64,000 nt of DNA from Nocardioides terrigena. Lineage in GTDB: Bacteria; Actinomycetota; Actinomycetes; Propionibacteriales; Nocardioidaceae. The notes under the pieces were generated by a model. That model was not told the DNA's origin. It saw nothing but the letters and a program-made list of their open reading frames with translations, and did no database searches. Positions 17,617 to 29,540 of this stretch are shown here, in pieces (position 1 is the stretch's first letter; each line of letters begins with the position of its first letter). The stretch covers positions 186,001 to 250,000 of the forward strand of contig NZ_PZYY01000003.1 of assembly GCF_003047265.1 (NCBI RefSeq), written 5' to 3'. A program made the translations under genes and the position numbers.

Positions 17617-18156
17617 GACACTCAGTGTGGACCACCTCGGCACTAGCGCGGGAGCGCATCTGTCTCCGTCGACCGAAGACGGTGTCCGCCTCTCTAGGAA
17701 CTCCCCACAGCTGTGCCAACTCGGCGGCCTCCCGATAGAGACTTCTGCACGATCAGGTTTCAGCGTGTGTCACGCGGCGTTGCAAGTGGGCGGACTGACC
17801 CGGCGGAAGACGCGCGTACGCCTGCGTGGCGGTCAGTATTGTTCGCCGGTTGGCGCTTGGTAGACCCAAGTCTCTCGCGCCGTGGTGCCCCGCGTTCCCA
17901 CCACTCGAGCGGTGGGCCCTCACGCAGCTGGCTGGCGGTGAGCTCAACGTTGCCGATCTTGCAGAACCTCCAGAGCTACTTCGCAGCACGGGACGACTGG
18001 AACAGCACTTCGTCGACGTCGAGCGTCCAGTTCGCCGCCGCGGAACCGGTCGCGGCATGAACGGCCATGGACACAAGGAAACCCCAAGGCCGCTTGGTTC
18101 ACTCTGAGTGCCAGAAGGTCTCCAACGGTTGACCTCGGGTCAGGAAAGGCACGGAC
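17617..18156. other. Intergenic, no supported gene
   Basis: About 540 bp with only shadow frames. It must contain the divergent promoters for the hydrolase and the secreted protein, but no unambiguous boxes were identified. Confidence 0.4.
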
Positions 18157-18540
18157 ATGATGCGCATATTGACAGCAACAGTGCTGGCGGCAGCAGCCCT
18201 TGTCGTGGTTACCCCACCGCCTGCGACTGCCGTAGTCCATGAGATCTACGGGGCGTGGTGCGCGGGGAAGGGTGAGATCGAACCACCCGGCGTGTCGGAC
18301 GACACGAAGAAGAACTTCGGCCGACCCGTGCTCGCTGGGGGGGTCGTTGCGTTCACCCCGTACCTCGACGGCGTCCTGATCGACTTCGATTTCGAGAAGG
18401 CGCAGGCAAAGGTTGTGGCGGCTCCGACCGGTCCGGCGATCGTCCAGATCGGGCCCGGCCTGTACCTGGAGCGCTTCATCCTGGATCCGGATTTCGCCGG
18501 CTTCCTGAACTGCGCGAACTTGGAGGGGCTGGCCGGTTAG
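18157..18540 (+). CDS. Secreted hypothetical protein (127 aa)
   Basis: A clear Sec signal peptide (MMRILTATVLAAAALVVVTP, with cleavage near ATAVVHE) precedes a mature domain of about 100 residues with two cysteines (GAWCAGKG and FLNCANLEG) that could form a disulfide. No family is recognised. It is monocistronic and followed 41 bp later by an island motif copy. Confidence 0.7.
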   Translation: MMRILTATVLAAAALVVVTPPPATAVVHEIYGAWCAGKGEIEPPGVSDDTKKNFGRPVLAGGVVAFTPYLDGVLIDFDFEKAQAKVVAAPTGPAIVQIGPGLYLERFILDPDFAGFLNCANLEGLAG

Positions 18541-18580
18541 ACGACCGGTCATCGGCGGATCGAGTAACTGCAGGCGCCGG

Positions 18581-18598
18581 TAGGCGGCGAAGTGACGC
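18581..18598 (+). repeat. Island motif copy 2
   Basis: TAGGCGGCGAAGTGACGC follows the secreted-protein stop by 41 bp. It has one extra base in the variable part compared with the consensus. Confidence 0.5.
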
Positions 18599-18607
18599 TG
18601 CCTGCTC

Positions 18608-19057
18608 CTACCGGGACGGCGAACGTGGAGTCACTGTTGTTCCACTCCACTGCTCAGGTTCGACGTCGGTCAGCGTCTGGTTGAGCACCCGCTGGTGGCC
18701 GAACGGGTCATCGATGGCGGCCTGCCGCTCGCCGTACTCCCAGTCGTGGCTCTCATCGACCAGGTGAGCGCCCCGTGCCACTGCAGCCGCCACCACTGCC
18801 GCCACGTCGGCGACCTTCAGCATCAATAGGTGCGCGCGTTCGCGCTCCGGCGTTCGCCGGCCCGGCAGAACCTCTGCGACCACGAGCTTCGGCCGCCGGT
18901 CCGTCCGGCAAGCCGAGCTGCGAGCGATGCCTCTCGCCTATGCGGACGTGCTCGACGAAGCCGAAGACCTCGGTGTACCACGCCACGGCCGATCTGACTC
19001 GGCCACGGTGAGCACCGGGGTGACTCGTTCGTGCGGTGCCGAACGGTTCGTGAGCAC
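18608..19057 (-). pseudogene. VOC-family (glyoxalase-like) pseudogene
   Basis: Three reading frames together spell a VOC protein. From the GTG at 19057: VLTNRSAPHERVTPVLTVAE; then AWYTEVFGFVEHVRIGERHR in a second frame; then EVLPGRRTPERERAHLLMLK through DDPFGHQRVLNQTL in a third. Single-base losses near 18990 and 18895 explain the shifts. The intact protein would be about 150 aa, a dioxygenase/glyoxalase-fold or drug-binding protein. It is non-functional as read unless the sequence has errors. Confidence 0.75.
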
Positions 19058-19150
19058 CCGATCAGCCTAGAGCGCGGGATGCCCTGTCTTCGGCCGTCAA
19101 GGACCCCCGTGAGGAGGAAAGCGCCCGCCTCACGGCGATGTCGGTCGGGA

Positions 19151-19175
19151 CTGTGTTCGCCCTGGACGAACACAG
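19151..19175. promoter_or_regulatory. ClgR-like operator upstream of lon
   Basis: CTGTGTTCG (19151-19159) and CGAACACAG (19167-19175) are a perfect 9-bp inverted repeat with a 7-bp spacer. The core GTTCGC-N5-ACGAAC differs by one base from the GTTCGC-N5-GCGAAC box of ClgR, the activator of clp and lon genes in actinobacteria. It lies 44 bp before the lon ATG. Confidence 0.6.
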
Positions 19176-19218
19176 GACTTCTGCGGAACACGATCCCGCG
19201 CGTCGAAGTTGAGCCAAC

Positions 19219-21561
<2,343 letters not shown>

Positions 21562-21798
21562 TCCGGTCGTTGGGTCTGTATCAGGCTCTCGACGACCGAC
21601 GGTGCAGCACGGGAACGGCGCACGGTCGAGAGCTGTGCGTGTGACTAGCGAGTGTCGAACTCATCGAGCTGGTTGGGGCGGAATGTCACACCCCAAGGAC
21701 CAAGCCCGTCCCGTGACAATCCGGGTCTACGGGAAGCGGCTGCTCCAGCCCGTAGCATCGGTGTGAGCAAACGGCTTCGGCCGCAGACAGGGGTCCCG

Positions 21799-22765
21799 AT
21801 GCAGGCTGTCATCCAGGACAGGTAAGGCCCTCCAGACGTCCTCCGGGTGGGCGAGCTCCCGGAGCCCGTCCCCGCCGACAACGAGGTCCTCCTTCGGGTG
21901 CGTGCGGTCTCCTTGAACGGCGTCGGACCGTGAGAACCTGGCGGGAAGTCCGGCTTACGCGCGGTGGTCCAACGGGCTGCGCCGACCGCGACACCCGGTG
22001 CCAGGATCCGACGTCGCAGGCGTCGTCGCCGCGGTCGGCAGTGTGGTCACTGAGTACACCGTGGGAGACGAGCTGTTCGGCGAGCTGGCCGGATACCGGG
22101 GCGGGCTTGCCGACCTCGTCTGCACGCGACCCACGCTGTTGGCCCGCAAGCCGGACTGGCTGTCGTTCGCGGAGGCCTCGACGATCCCGCAGGCGGGCGG
22201 CATCGCGCACAGGGCAACTGCCGATGTCCGACCGGGAGATCGGGTTCTGGTCAACGGCGCGGGCGGCGCCGGCGGTGTTTTCGTTATCGCACTGGCCAAG
22301 CATGCCGGTGCCGAGGTGACGGCGGTCGATCGAGCCGACAAGGCCGACTTCCTGCGCGAGATCGGGGCTGACCGCACGATCGACTTTGCCACTGAGGACT
22401 GGGCCGACGAGCGCGACAGCTTCGACCTGATCGTGGATCTGGTGGCTCATCGCTCGCCGTTCCGCGTGCACCGCGCCCTGCGGCGCCACGGGAGGTACGC
22501 GATGGTGGGCGGCCTGGCCAGGATCCTGCTGGGCACGGCGGTCGCCGGCCCGCTGGTGGGACGTGCCACCGGAAAGAGAGTCGGCGTGCTGGTTGTCCCC
22601 CAGTCGCGAGCCGAGGTCGAGGCGGTGACCGCCCTCGTCGCCCAGCGCGCCGTCACGCCGCGGATTGACCGCGTGTACCCACTCCGCGATGCGCCGGCAG
22701 CATTCGCCCGACTCGCCGTTGGAGAAAGCCGGGGCAAGCTCGTGCTTGAAGCGTCCGAGGGCTGA
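21799..22765 (+). pseudogene. Zinc-type/quinone oxidoreductase (MDR) pseudogene
   Basis: The gene starts MQAVIQDR at 21799, meets a TAA where family members have Tyr, and continues GPPDVLRVGELPEPVPADNE. A frameshift near 21920 moves it to the frame SDRENLAGSPAYARW, then PGSDVAGVVAAVGSVV and the Rossmann motif LVNGAGGAGGVFVIALAKHA. From 21998 to 22765 the frame is open (255 aa). One nonsense and one frameshift mutation make it a pseudogene, although the open C-terminal part could still be translated. An intact relative lies at 36735-37748. Confidence 0.8.
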
Positions 22766-23469
22766 AAGTCGGTGGCGGCGCCGCCGCGACTTGCCGCCCT
22801 ACGTCGAAGCGGGGCCGAACTCGGACCTTGATGGCACGGGAAGCGTCCCGGTGCGGACTCCAGCCGGCGTGCGTCCCGCGTGACGACCGGCTGGCAGTGC
22901 ATTTGGCTTGGAGGTGTGCTCAATATGGCCCCATGTCATTCGCCAGGGGCGCGGCCCGCCTCGCGGCGGTTAGACGCACCCATCGCGGCATGTCAGGTCG
23001 TCAGCTCAAGGGCTAGGCGTGAGGGAGGCGAGACGCTTCCGCAGAGTGCTGATAGCCAGATGGTGGCTACGCGACTTCTCGCCCTCAAGGCGCCAGCGTC
23101 GAACTCGACAAGGGGTGGTTTCCATACGCAACAAGAGCGCACGCTGACGACAAAGCGGCGCCTTACACGAGCGGAGTCCGAGACGGGACTCAGACTCGCA
23201 AAAGGCCACCACCCATCCTGGTGCTTGCACACCCTTCAGGACAAAGCTGCAGCGAATCTCGGGCGTGACCCGCGCGGATGACGACATGTGAGTGCGTGAC
23301 ATGGAGCCCTGGCATGTCTCTTGCCCGCCCCTGCCACCCAGGCTGACAATGGCGTATGGCCGTCGTCCTCTCACTCGGCGCTGATCCCGCCACACAGAGG
23401 CATTTCAGACTTCTCGACGATCGTGTCGGCCAAGCCATGACGGCCACGCCAACGCCGGTGGCCTGAACC
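22766..23469. other. Intergenic region around motif copy 3
   Basis: About 700 bp with no supported coding sequence; all frames look like shadows. Confidence 0.4.
22961..22980 (+). repeat. Island motif copy 3
   Basis: TCGCGGCGGTTAGACGCACC is an intergenic copy of the island motif, about 200 bp after the MDR pseudogene. Confidence 0.6.
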
Positions 23470-23979
23470 GTGCTCGCCTGGGGCACGCTGGGGCTCCTGC
23501 TGGGTGCCTGGGTCGGCGCGCTCGCGCGACTATGGATGCGACTGATCGTCGTGTACCCCGAGACGTTCACCTGGGCCGGCACGCTGGCGATCATCATCAG
23601 TGCAGCAATCGGCGGACTGGGACTAGGACTAGTGCGAGGCGCGCGCCTGACCGGCCGCTCCAAAGTCTGGAGACTCGCCGCCTTCCTCGCGCTCCCGTTC
23701 CTGGGAGCCCCCATGGGCCTCGGGCTGTTTCTGCTCAGCGCCCTGCTCGGCGGATGGGCGCTCGCCCGACGGCGGCCAATCTGGTTGGCTCCAACTCTTG
23801 CGACGCTCTGGTTCGCGGCTCTGCCCTTCATTGCCTACGCGGTCGGTGACCCTGACCATCACAATCTGTACGACGGCGTCCACTACCTGTCGATCTCAGT
23901 CGGACTCTGGACGCTCGCGGCCCTCCTCGCAGTCGGTGGCCGCGAGCTTTTCGTGCGCTGGCCGACCCGGCAGCCATAG
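23470..23979 (+). CDS. Hypothetical membrane protein (169 aa)
   Basis: From the GTG at 23470 there are five hydrophobic segments: MLAWGTLGLLLGAWVGALAR, LAIIISAAIGGLGLGLV, AAFLALPFLGAPMGLGLFLL, LAPTLATLWFAALPFIAYAV and ISVGLWTLAALLAVGG. The loops are short and the C-terminus is basic. No family is recognised and no ribosome-binding site is obvious. A 200-bp gap separates it from the next gene. Confidence 0.6.
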   Translation: MLAWGTLGLLLGAWVGALARLWMRLIVVYPETFTWAGTLAIIISAAIGGLGLGLVRGARLTGRSKVWRLAAFLALPFLGAPMGLGLFLLSALLGGWALARRRPIWLAPTLATLWFAALPFIAYAVGDPDHHNLYDGVHYLSISVGLWTLAALLAVGGRELFVRWPTRQP

Positions 23980-24184
23980 GGACGGGCAGGTCAGGCCACC
24001 CCGTTCCGCTGCGTCCAACGTCCCCCTTGGCATGTCCGTACGTTTTAGTACGCCGACACGCGGCGCTAAGACGCAGGTCGCGTGGCCGCGCGTACGGCGG
24101 CAGAATCAGGCTCATGCAGAACGCGCGACCTCGCCTCGGTGATCGCGACATGCTGATGTCCCAGAGATCAACGGAGGTGCAACC

Positions 24185-24460
24185 GTGTTCGCACGACTCG
24201 CAGCGTGGGAGCCCATGCCAGACGATGATCGTCAGTGGGTGATCGACGCCGCCAAGACCGTGCCCGGTGTGCTGAACGCCTACCACTTGGTCGACGAGGC
24301 GACCGGCAACGGCCTGTCGATCGCCTTCTTCCAAGACGACGTGGACGTTGCCCAGGTCAAGGCGGCTATTGCTCAGGAGGCGCTCAAGATCGGTTGGAAC
24401 GACGTGCCTCGACCTACCCCCTCATCCGAGACGATCTATCGGGTTGTCCGCAGCGGCTGA
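24185..24460 (+). CDS. Small ABM-like ferredoxin-fold protein (91 aa)
   Basis: GGAGG at 24174 leads to the GTG at 24185. The 91-aa product (MFARLAAWEPMPDDDRQWVI, then GVLNAYHLVDEATGNGLSIA, ending SETIYRVVRSG) has the strand-helix pattern of antibiotic-biosynthesis-monooxygenase-like dimeric alpha/beta-barrel proteins. Members range from haem-degrading or oxidising enzymes to proteins of unknown function. No catalytic residue assignment is possible. Confidence 0.7.
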   Translation: MFARLAAWEPMPDDDRQWVIDAAKTVPGVLNAYHLVDEATGNGLSIAFFQDDVDVAQVKAAIAQEALKIGWNDVPRPTPSSETIYRVVRSG

Positions 24461-24502
24461 GCGGCCTTGTCATCGTCAGGTCCGGTAAACGACTGGCGCC
24501 GA

Positions 24503-24523
24503 TTGGCGGCGGTGTGGCGCAAC
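24503..24523 (+). repeat. Island motif copy 4 (degenerate)
   Basis: TTGGCGGCGGTGTGGCGCAAC resembles the motif, with GGCGC in place of GACGC. It lies between the ABM-like gene and the glycosyltransferase. Confidence 0.35.
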
Positions 24524-24699
24524 CTGTTGGGTGTTCGGCTCGCCAGCGATGGGCGCGATCCTCGGGACCAGCCAAGCAAGGGGGTTCCACCCCGCGAGGA
24601 CAGCCGTCATCCCCGGGTGAGGTGATGATCCGGCTCCGGATCCGTCCTATGGTCAGACGATGAGGCGGATGTGGAGCGGTGGGCCCACACGATGACGCC

Positions 24700-25827
24700 G
24701 TGAAGGTCGTCCTGGCGTCGCTGCCCGCGTTCGGCCATCTCTATCCCCTGGTACCGCTGGCCCTCGCCCTCGAGCGGACTGGGGCAGAAGTGGTGTTCGC
24801 GACTGGCGAGGAGTTCGCGAGTCGGCTACCCGCGCGGGCTGTCCCCGGAGCCGAGGAATCGTGGTCCTTCTCCGACGCCACGTCGGAGATCGCGCGACGA
24901 GTCGAACATCTTGGCAAGGCAGCGTCGGACGAGGGTCTCGGACAGACGCTCTTCGTCGAGCTCTGCGCGCCGCACGTCGTGGACGTCATGACTGGAGTAC
25001 TGGAACGAGAACGACCCGACCTCGTCGTCTTCGAGCAGAGCAACGTCGGTGCTGCCATGGCCGCCCACACGACCGGTATCAGGGCCTTCTGCTTGGCGAT
25101 CGTTGGCTGGGGCCGCCAGTGGTCGACCATCTACGAAACCGTGGCAGCGATGGTCCACGCACCCGTGGCCGGCGCGTTGGCCGAGGGTCTCATCGACCCG
25201 CACCCGCCCTTCCTGGCCGATGTCGACGCCACCCCGCCGTTTCCTACGATGGCGATGCGCCCGACGGCCTGGTCCCCGGACGGTCCAGTGCAGCCGTGGC
25301 TGCTCGAGCCACGGCGGGCTCCGCGGGTGTATCTGACCATGGGGACGGTCTTCGGCAGCGTGGACCTGCTCCGCGCGGCGGCACTCGAGATCGCCGGCTC
25401 GGGATGTGATGTCCTCGTGGCGACGGGCCCTGGGATAGAGCCGAGCGCGCTCGGTGACCTGCCGGCAGCGGTGCACCTCGAGCAGGAGGTCCCGCAAGCG
25501 CACCTTCTGCCGCATGTCGACCTCGTCGTGCACCACGGCGGAACCGGCACGGTCATCGGTTCCCTCGCCAACGGGCTGCCGCAGATCGTCATGCCGCAAG
25601 GCGCAGACCAGTTCTGGAACGCCGACCACCTCGCCGCGGCAGGTGCCTGCCGCATCGTGCCCCCGGGCGCGCCGCCCGGCTCGATCGCTGCGGCTGCCAC
25701 CGCCTTGACCACACAGCACGCCCCCGAACGAGAAGCGGCACGGCGACTGGGAGCCGTCATCGCCGCGATGCCCAGCCCCGACGCGGTCGCGCAGCAACTA
25801 CAGGCAACACTGACCCAGCCGAGATGA
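24700..25827 (+). CDS. UGT-type glycosyltransferase (GT1/MGT family)
   Basis: A 375-aa GT-B enzyme. The GTG at 24700 gives the standard start VKVVLASLPAFGHLYPLVPL; a GTG at 24679 would add seven residues. The nucleotide-sugar motif is complete: HLLPHVDLVVHHGGTGTVIG, then GLPQIVMPQGADQFWNADHL. Relatives glycosylate macrolides, flavonoids or other natural products, and some inactivate antibiotics. There are no biosynthetic neighbours, so a detoxifying role is possible. It sits alone between motif copies 4 and 5, the pattern of a single-gene cassette. Confidence 0.88.
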   Translation: MKVVLASLPAFGHLYPLVPLALALERTGAEVVFATGEEFASRLPARAVPGAEESWSFSDATSEIARRVEHLGKAASDEGLGQTLFVELCAPHVVDVMTGVLERERPDLVVFEQSNVGAAMAAHTTGIRAFCLAIVGWGRQWSTIYETVAAMVHAPVAGALAEGLIDPHPPFLADVDATPPFPTMAMRPTAWSPDGPVQPWLLEPRRAPRVYLTMGTVFGSVDLLRAAALEIAGSGCDVLVATGPGIEPSALGDLPAAVHLEQEVPQAHLLPHVDLVVHHGGTGTVIGSLANGLPQIVMPQGADQFWNADHLAAAGACRIVPPGAPPGSIAAAATALTTQHAPEREAARRLGAVIAAMPSPDAVAQQLQATLTQPR

Positions 25828-25946
25828 CCGAAGTGGCTTGGGAGGCAAAGCCAGGACTGTCGCGTCTGGCCGGGGCGTCGCAGCCTCACCCTGGGCGGTC
25901 ATCGGGTTATCTGGCGGTCGGCATGGGCGGACGCACGGCCACGCCG

Positions 25947-25967
25947 ACAGGCGGCGGAAGGACGCAC
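25947..25967 (+). repeat. Island motif copy 5
   Basis: ACAGGCGGCGGAAGGACGCA is followed by C. Just upstream, GGGCGGACGCAC at 25926-25937 looks like a second partial copy. It lies 120 bp after the glycosyltransferase stop. Confidence 0.65.
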
Positions 25968-26076
25968 TCGCGCGTGCCGGAGCGGCTGCTCGCCCGACGC
26001 ACCCAGCTAAACCCGCTCACCGGGTGGTCGCTCGATGGGCCTTGCGGGTCATCAGGGTGCCTTCATAGGGCATCTT

Positions 26077-26101
26077 CGACGGGCTGAGGCTCAGCCCGTC
26101 G
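26077..26101. terminator. 12-bp inverted repeat, terminator-like
   Basis: CGACGGGCTGAG and CTCAGCCCGTCG surround a single base, giving a strong hairpin ten bases beyond the stop of the minus-strand gene at 26111. It can serve convergent transcription from both sides. Confidence 0.6.
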
Positions 26102-26110
26102 ATTGCTAAA

Positions 26111-26545
26111 TCAGGCAAGGGCGAATCGATCCAGCGCATTCCGCCACATACGGGCGATGACGCGGTTCATCGTGTGGTGCAGCAGGAATATGGCCAGCTT
26201 GTCCCGTATGCGAACTGGATGGGTGCTCCACTCGACGTGAAGGTGACTGCCTTCCGCTCGGCTCGGTTCGATCCGCATGAATCCATCGCCAGGATCTCCG
26301 TGATTGGTCTCCAACTCCGTCCACCGGACCACACCGGGGTCGGACCAGTCGTATCGGGCGATGACCCAGTACGGCGAGCGCGGTGATCCTTCCCGGGCTA
26401 CCGCCCAGGTGTCACCTAGCTCGATGACCTTGTAGATGTTCGGGTCGAGCGTCGTGTTCCAGATCTCGAGCCTGCGATCCGTGAAGTCCGTCATTGCCTC
26501 AAGCACCTGCGCTGGCGAGGCTCGCGTGATCAGGTCGAACTTCAT
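26111..26545 (-). CDS. SRPBCC-family (START-like) protein
   Basis: A 144-aa protein starting MKFDLITRASPAQVLEAMTD, the typical first strand and helix of polyketide-cyclase/dehydrase-type SRPBCC domains. It ends with the long C-terminal helix IFLLHHTMNRVIARMWRNAL. Family members bind hydrophobic ligands; the ligand here is unknown. It is the only gene between motif copies 5 and 6 and is on the strand opposite to them. Confidence 0.72.
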   Translation of the reverse strand: MKFDLITRASPAQVLEAMTDFTDRRLEIWNTTLDPNIYKVIELGDTWAVAREGSPRSPYWVIARYDWSDPGVVRWTELETNHGDPGDGFMRIEPSRAEGSHLHVEWSTHPVRIRDKLAIFLLHHTMNRVIARMWRNALDRFALA

Positions 26546-27213
26546 CTCACCCGCGCCTCGCGAGGCTTACACCATGCTGCTGCGGCAGTGGAGGAATCGT
26601 CTCGGTCATCGGGTCGTCTGGCGAGGCCAGCCTCCGGCGGGCAACTGGCGACGCTCTGCGGGAACGCGTGCGCTCCATGTCGGCAGGCTAGCGATTCCGT
26701 AACCCCCGTGACCGAGTTCGGCGGGTGCGAATTTCGACACCTCTTGTCGAGGCGGGAGGTCTTCGGACCATGACCCGCGTCCAACGAGCTCCCCCGGGTG
26801 ACGGGCAGGAGGCCCGCCAACGGAGTAGGCGTGCCTCGCGCGGGGCCAGCCGTCCAGCGAATCGGCTCCATGATCAAGCGAGACCTCCTCGTCCCGAGGG
26901 AAACGGCGCTACTTGTCGTACGGAGTAAAGAGTCCGCTTGCCACGCCGTCGGGGCTGAAGTCGATCAGTTTCGTCCTCTGGCAGCGCTTACATACGACGT
27001 ACGGTTTCACGCCTGGATCTCGGCGCACTACCCACTTATGAGAGACCAGCATGCAGGCTAGTTTGTGCATCGTGAGGACCCCGTTTCAGCCTCTCAGTTT
27101 ACGAACGACTGCCTCGATGTGTCGAGGTCAGTATTTGGGGACATCCCGCCGCCCGGGGCCGCGAAGACCCCGCCGACCGCTCATCGGCATCAGCGGGTGT
27201 TGCGAGCCGCGCC
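26546..27213. other. Intergenic, no supported gene
   Basis: No convincing ORF. The stretch 26900-27110 is less GC-rich than its surroundings, which may mark foreign DNA. Confidence 0.4.
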
Positions 27214-27233
27214 GACAGGCGGCGATATGACGC
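27214..27233 (+). repeat. Island motif copy 6
   Basis: GACAGGCGGCGATATGACGC, preceded by GCC, lies 140 bp upstream of the repeat-protein gene. GCCG and CGGC flanking ACAGG can form a small stem. Confidence 0.65.
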
Positions 27234-27372
27234 TCTGGGTCGAGGAGCCGTGCTGAGGATGACACGCCGGGTGTCGGGGCATGGCCACTTTTGGGGAGAT
27301 GCCCTCTCCGCCTTACTCGTCGCGCCGCGCCTCGCCTTAGCGTGAGCGCGGTTGTGCCGCTCGGGGGCTTCG

Positions 27373-29480
27373 ATGAATGCGGCATCCGTGTCGCGGGAAG
27401 CTGTGGTGGGTATGGGGATTCTGGCACCGAATCTGACCAGGGGGAGAGCGCTTTCCGGATTCGCCCGCGCCCGGGGTCGCCACCTGTTGGCAGGCACCGT
27501 CGCCGCCGCTGCGCTCATGGTGACGCTGCCAACGGCCCCTGCGTCGGCGGCGCCGGGAGACACGACCTTGGCCTCCACCTCGGATGCCGGCGTCAAGGCC
27601 AACAGCACCAGCTTTGTTGTATCGCTGTCACTCGATGCGACCAAGGTGGCCTTCCAATCGGCCGCCACCAACCTCGACCCCGCCGACACCGACACGAACC
27701 CAGACGTCTACGTCAAGGACCTGGTCACCGGCGACATCACCCTGGCCTCCACCTCCGATGCCGGCGTCAAGGCCAACAGCAGCAGCATTCAGCCGTTCCT
27801 GTCGACCGACGGGACCAAGGTGGCCTTCCAATCGACCGCCACCAACCTCGACCCCGCCGACACCGACCCGCTCACGGACGTCTACGTCAAGGACCTGATC
27901 ACCGGTGACCTCACCTTGGCCTCTACCTCCGATGCCGGCGTCAAGGCCAACAGTGCCAGCTTTGATCCGTTCCTGTCGGCCAACGGGACCAAGGTGGCCT
28001 TCCATTCCAACGCCACCAACTTCGACCCCGCCGACACCGTGGGCACCGACGTCTACGTCAAGGACCTCATCACCGGCGACATCACCCTGGCCTCCACCTC
28101 GGATGCCGGCGTCAAGGCCAACAGCCCCGGCCTTGAGGTGTCGCTGTCGGCCGACGGAACCCGGGTGACATTCTCGTCGACCGCCACCAACCTCGACCCC
28201 GCCGACACGGACACGGGCACGGACGTCTACGTCAAGGACCTGGTCACCGGTGACATCACCCTGGCCTCCACTTCCGATGCCGGCGTCAAGGCCAACGGCA
28301 ACAGCATTCAGCCGTTCCTGTCGGCCGACGGGACCAAGGTGGCCTTCCCTTCGCACGCCACCAACCTCGACCCCGCCGACACGAACACGGGCCCGGACGT
28401 CTACGTCAAGGACCTCATCACCGGCGAGATCACTCTGGTCTCCACCTCCGACACCGGGGTCAAGGCCAACAACTCCAGCCTTGACCCGTTCCTGTCCGCC
28501 GACGGGAGGAAGGCGGCCTTCTATTCGCACGCCAGCAACCTCGACCCCGCCGACAGCGACAACCTCGCAGACGTCTACGTCAAGGACCTCGTCACCGGCG
28601 ACGTCTCCCTGGTCTCCACCTCCGACACCGGCGTGAAGGCTAACAGCACCAGCTTTGAACCCTTCCTGTCCGCCGACACGACCAAGGTCGCCTTCGCGTC
28701 GAACGCGAGCAACCTTGATCCCGCCGATACCGACACTCTGTCCGACGTGTACGTCAAGGAGTTCGGTGACCCAACTGGCGACGCCGACGCCGACGGCGAC
28801 GGGGTGCCGAACGGCACCGACAACTGCTCGGAGGTGGCCAACCCGGGCCAGGCCGATGCCGACGGTGACGGGCAGGGCGATGCCTGCGACACCGACACCG
28901 ACACCGACGCCGACGGCGACGGGGTGCCGAACGGCACCGACAACTGCTCGGAGGTGGCCAACCCGGGCCAGGCCGATGCCGACGGTGACGGGCAGGGCGA
29001 TGCCTGCGACACCGACACCGACACCGACCCGACGGCGACGGGGTGCCGAACGGCACCGACAACTGCTCGGAGGTGGCCAACCCGGGCCAGGCCGATGGCG
29101 ACGGCGACGGCCGCGGCGACGTGTGCGACACCTCCACTTTCGGCGGTTTCCTCGCACCGGTGGACGGCCCGCCGGTGGTGAACAACGGCAAGGCGGGCAG
29201 GACTTACGCGGTCAAGTGGCACATCGTGGATGCCGATGGGAACGAGGTGACCAGCCTGGCCGCAGTCGCCTCGATCAGATACAAGGTGGTCTCCTGCGGG
29301 ACCTTCTCCGGCGACCCGGCCGACGCGCTCGAGACAACCGCGACCGGGAACACCGGGCTGCGCTACGACGGGCGGTACATCTACAACTGGGCGTCGCCCT
29401 CACAGGCGGGCTGCTACGAACTATTCGTGACACTCACCGACGGCGGTATTCACAGCGCGAGCTTCAACCTGAAGCGCTAG
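27373..29480 (+). pseudogene. Frameshifted secreted PD40 / thrombospondin-3 repeat protein
   Basis: From the ATG at 27373 a signal peptide (LLAGTVAAAALMVTLPTAPA) leads to about eight tandem units of roughly 56 residues, each like DVYVKDLVTGDITLASTSDA, GVKAN, then FLSADGTKVAF and TNLDPADTDT: a TolB/PD40 beta-propeller. Three thrombospondin type-3 calcium-binding repeats (DADGDGVPNGTDNCSEVANP) encoded by 120-bp repeats follow. At about 29027 the third repeat lacks one G, shifting the frame. The other frame continues to 29480 with a PxKF-like domain (PVDGPPVVNNGKAGRTYAVK). Restoring the base gives one 702-aa extracellular protein. It may be mutation, repeat slippage or a sequencing error. Confidence 0.78.
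28791..29112 (+). repeat. 120-bp tandem repeats encoding TSP3 units
   Basis: Units begin at about 28791, 28911 and 29031. The first two are essentially identical over 120 bp. The spacing between the second and third is 119 bp because one base is missing near 29027. Confidence 0.85.
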
Positions 29481-29540
29481 TTCCTACGCCCAAGACCTGA
29501 CGTCATCCTGGGCGAACCCGGTGCACGATCGCGTGGCTGT

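Noticed and set aside
27560..28760. Regular repeats that could be taken for a CRISPR array
   Set aside because: The periodicity of about 168 bp is coding repeat of a beta-propeller protein; no 20-40-bp repeat with unique spacers and no cas genes are present.
27628..29157. A 509-aa frame on the minus strand with regular Gly/Val repeats
   Set aside because: It mirrors the PD40/TSP3 repeats of the plus-strand gene and lacks a start context or known fold.
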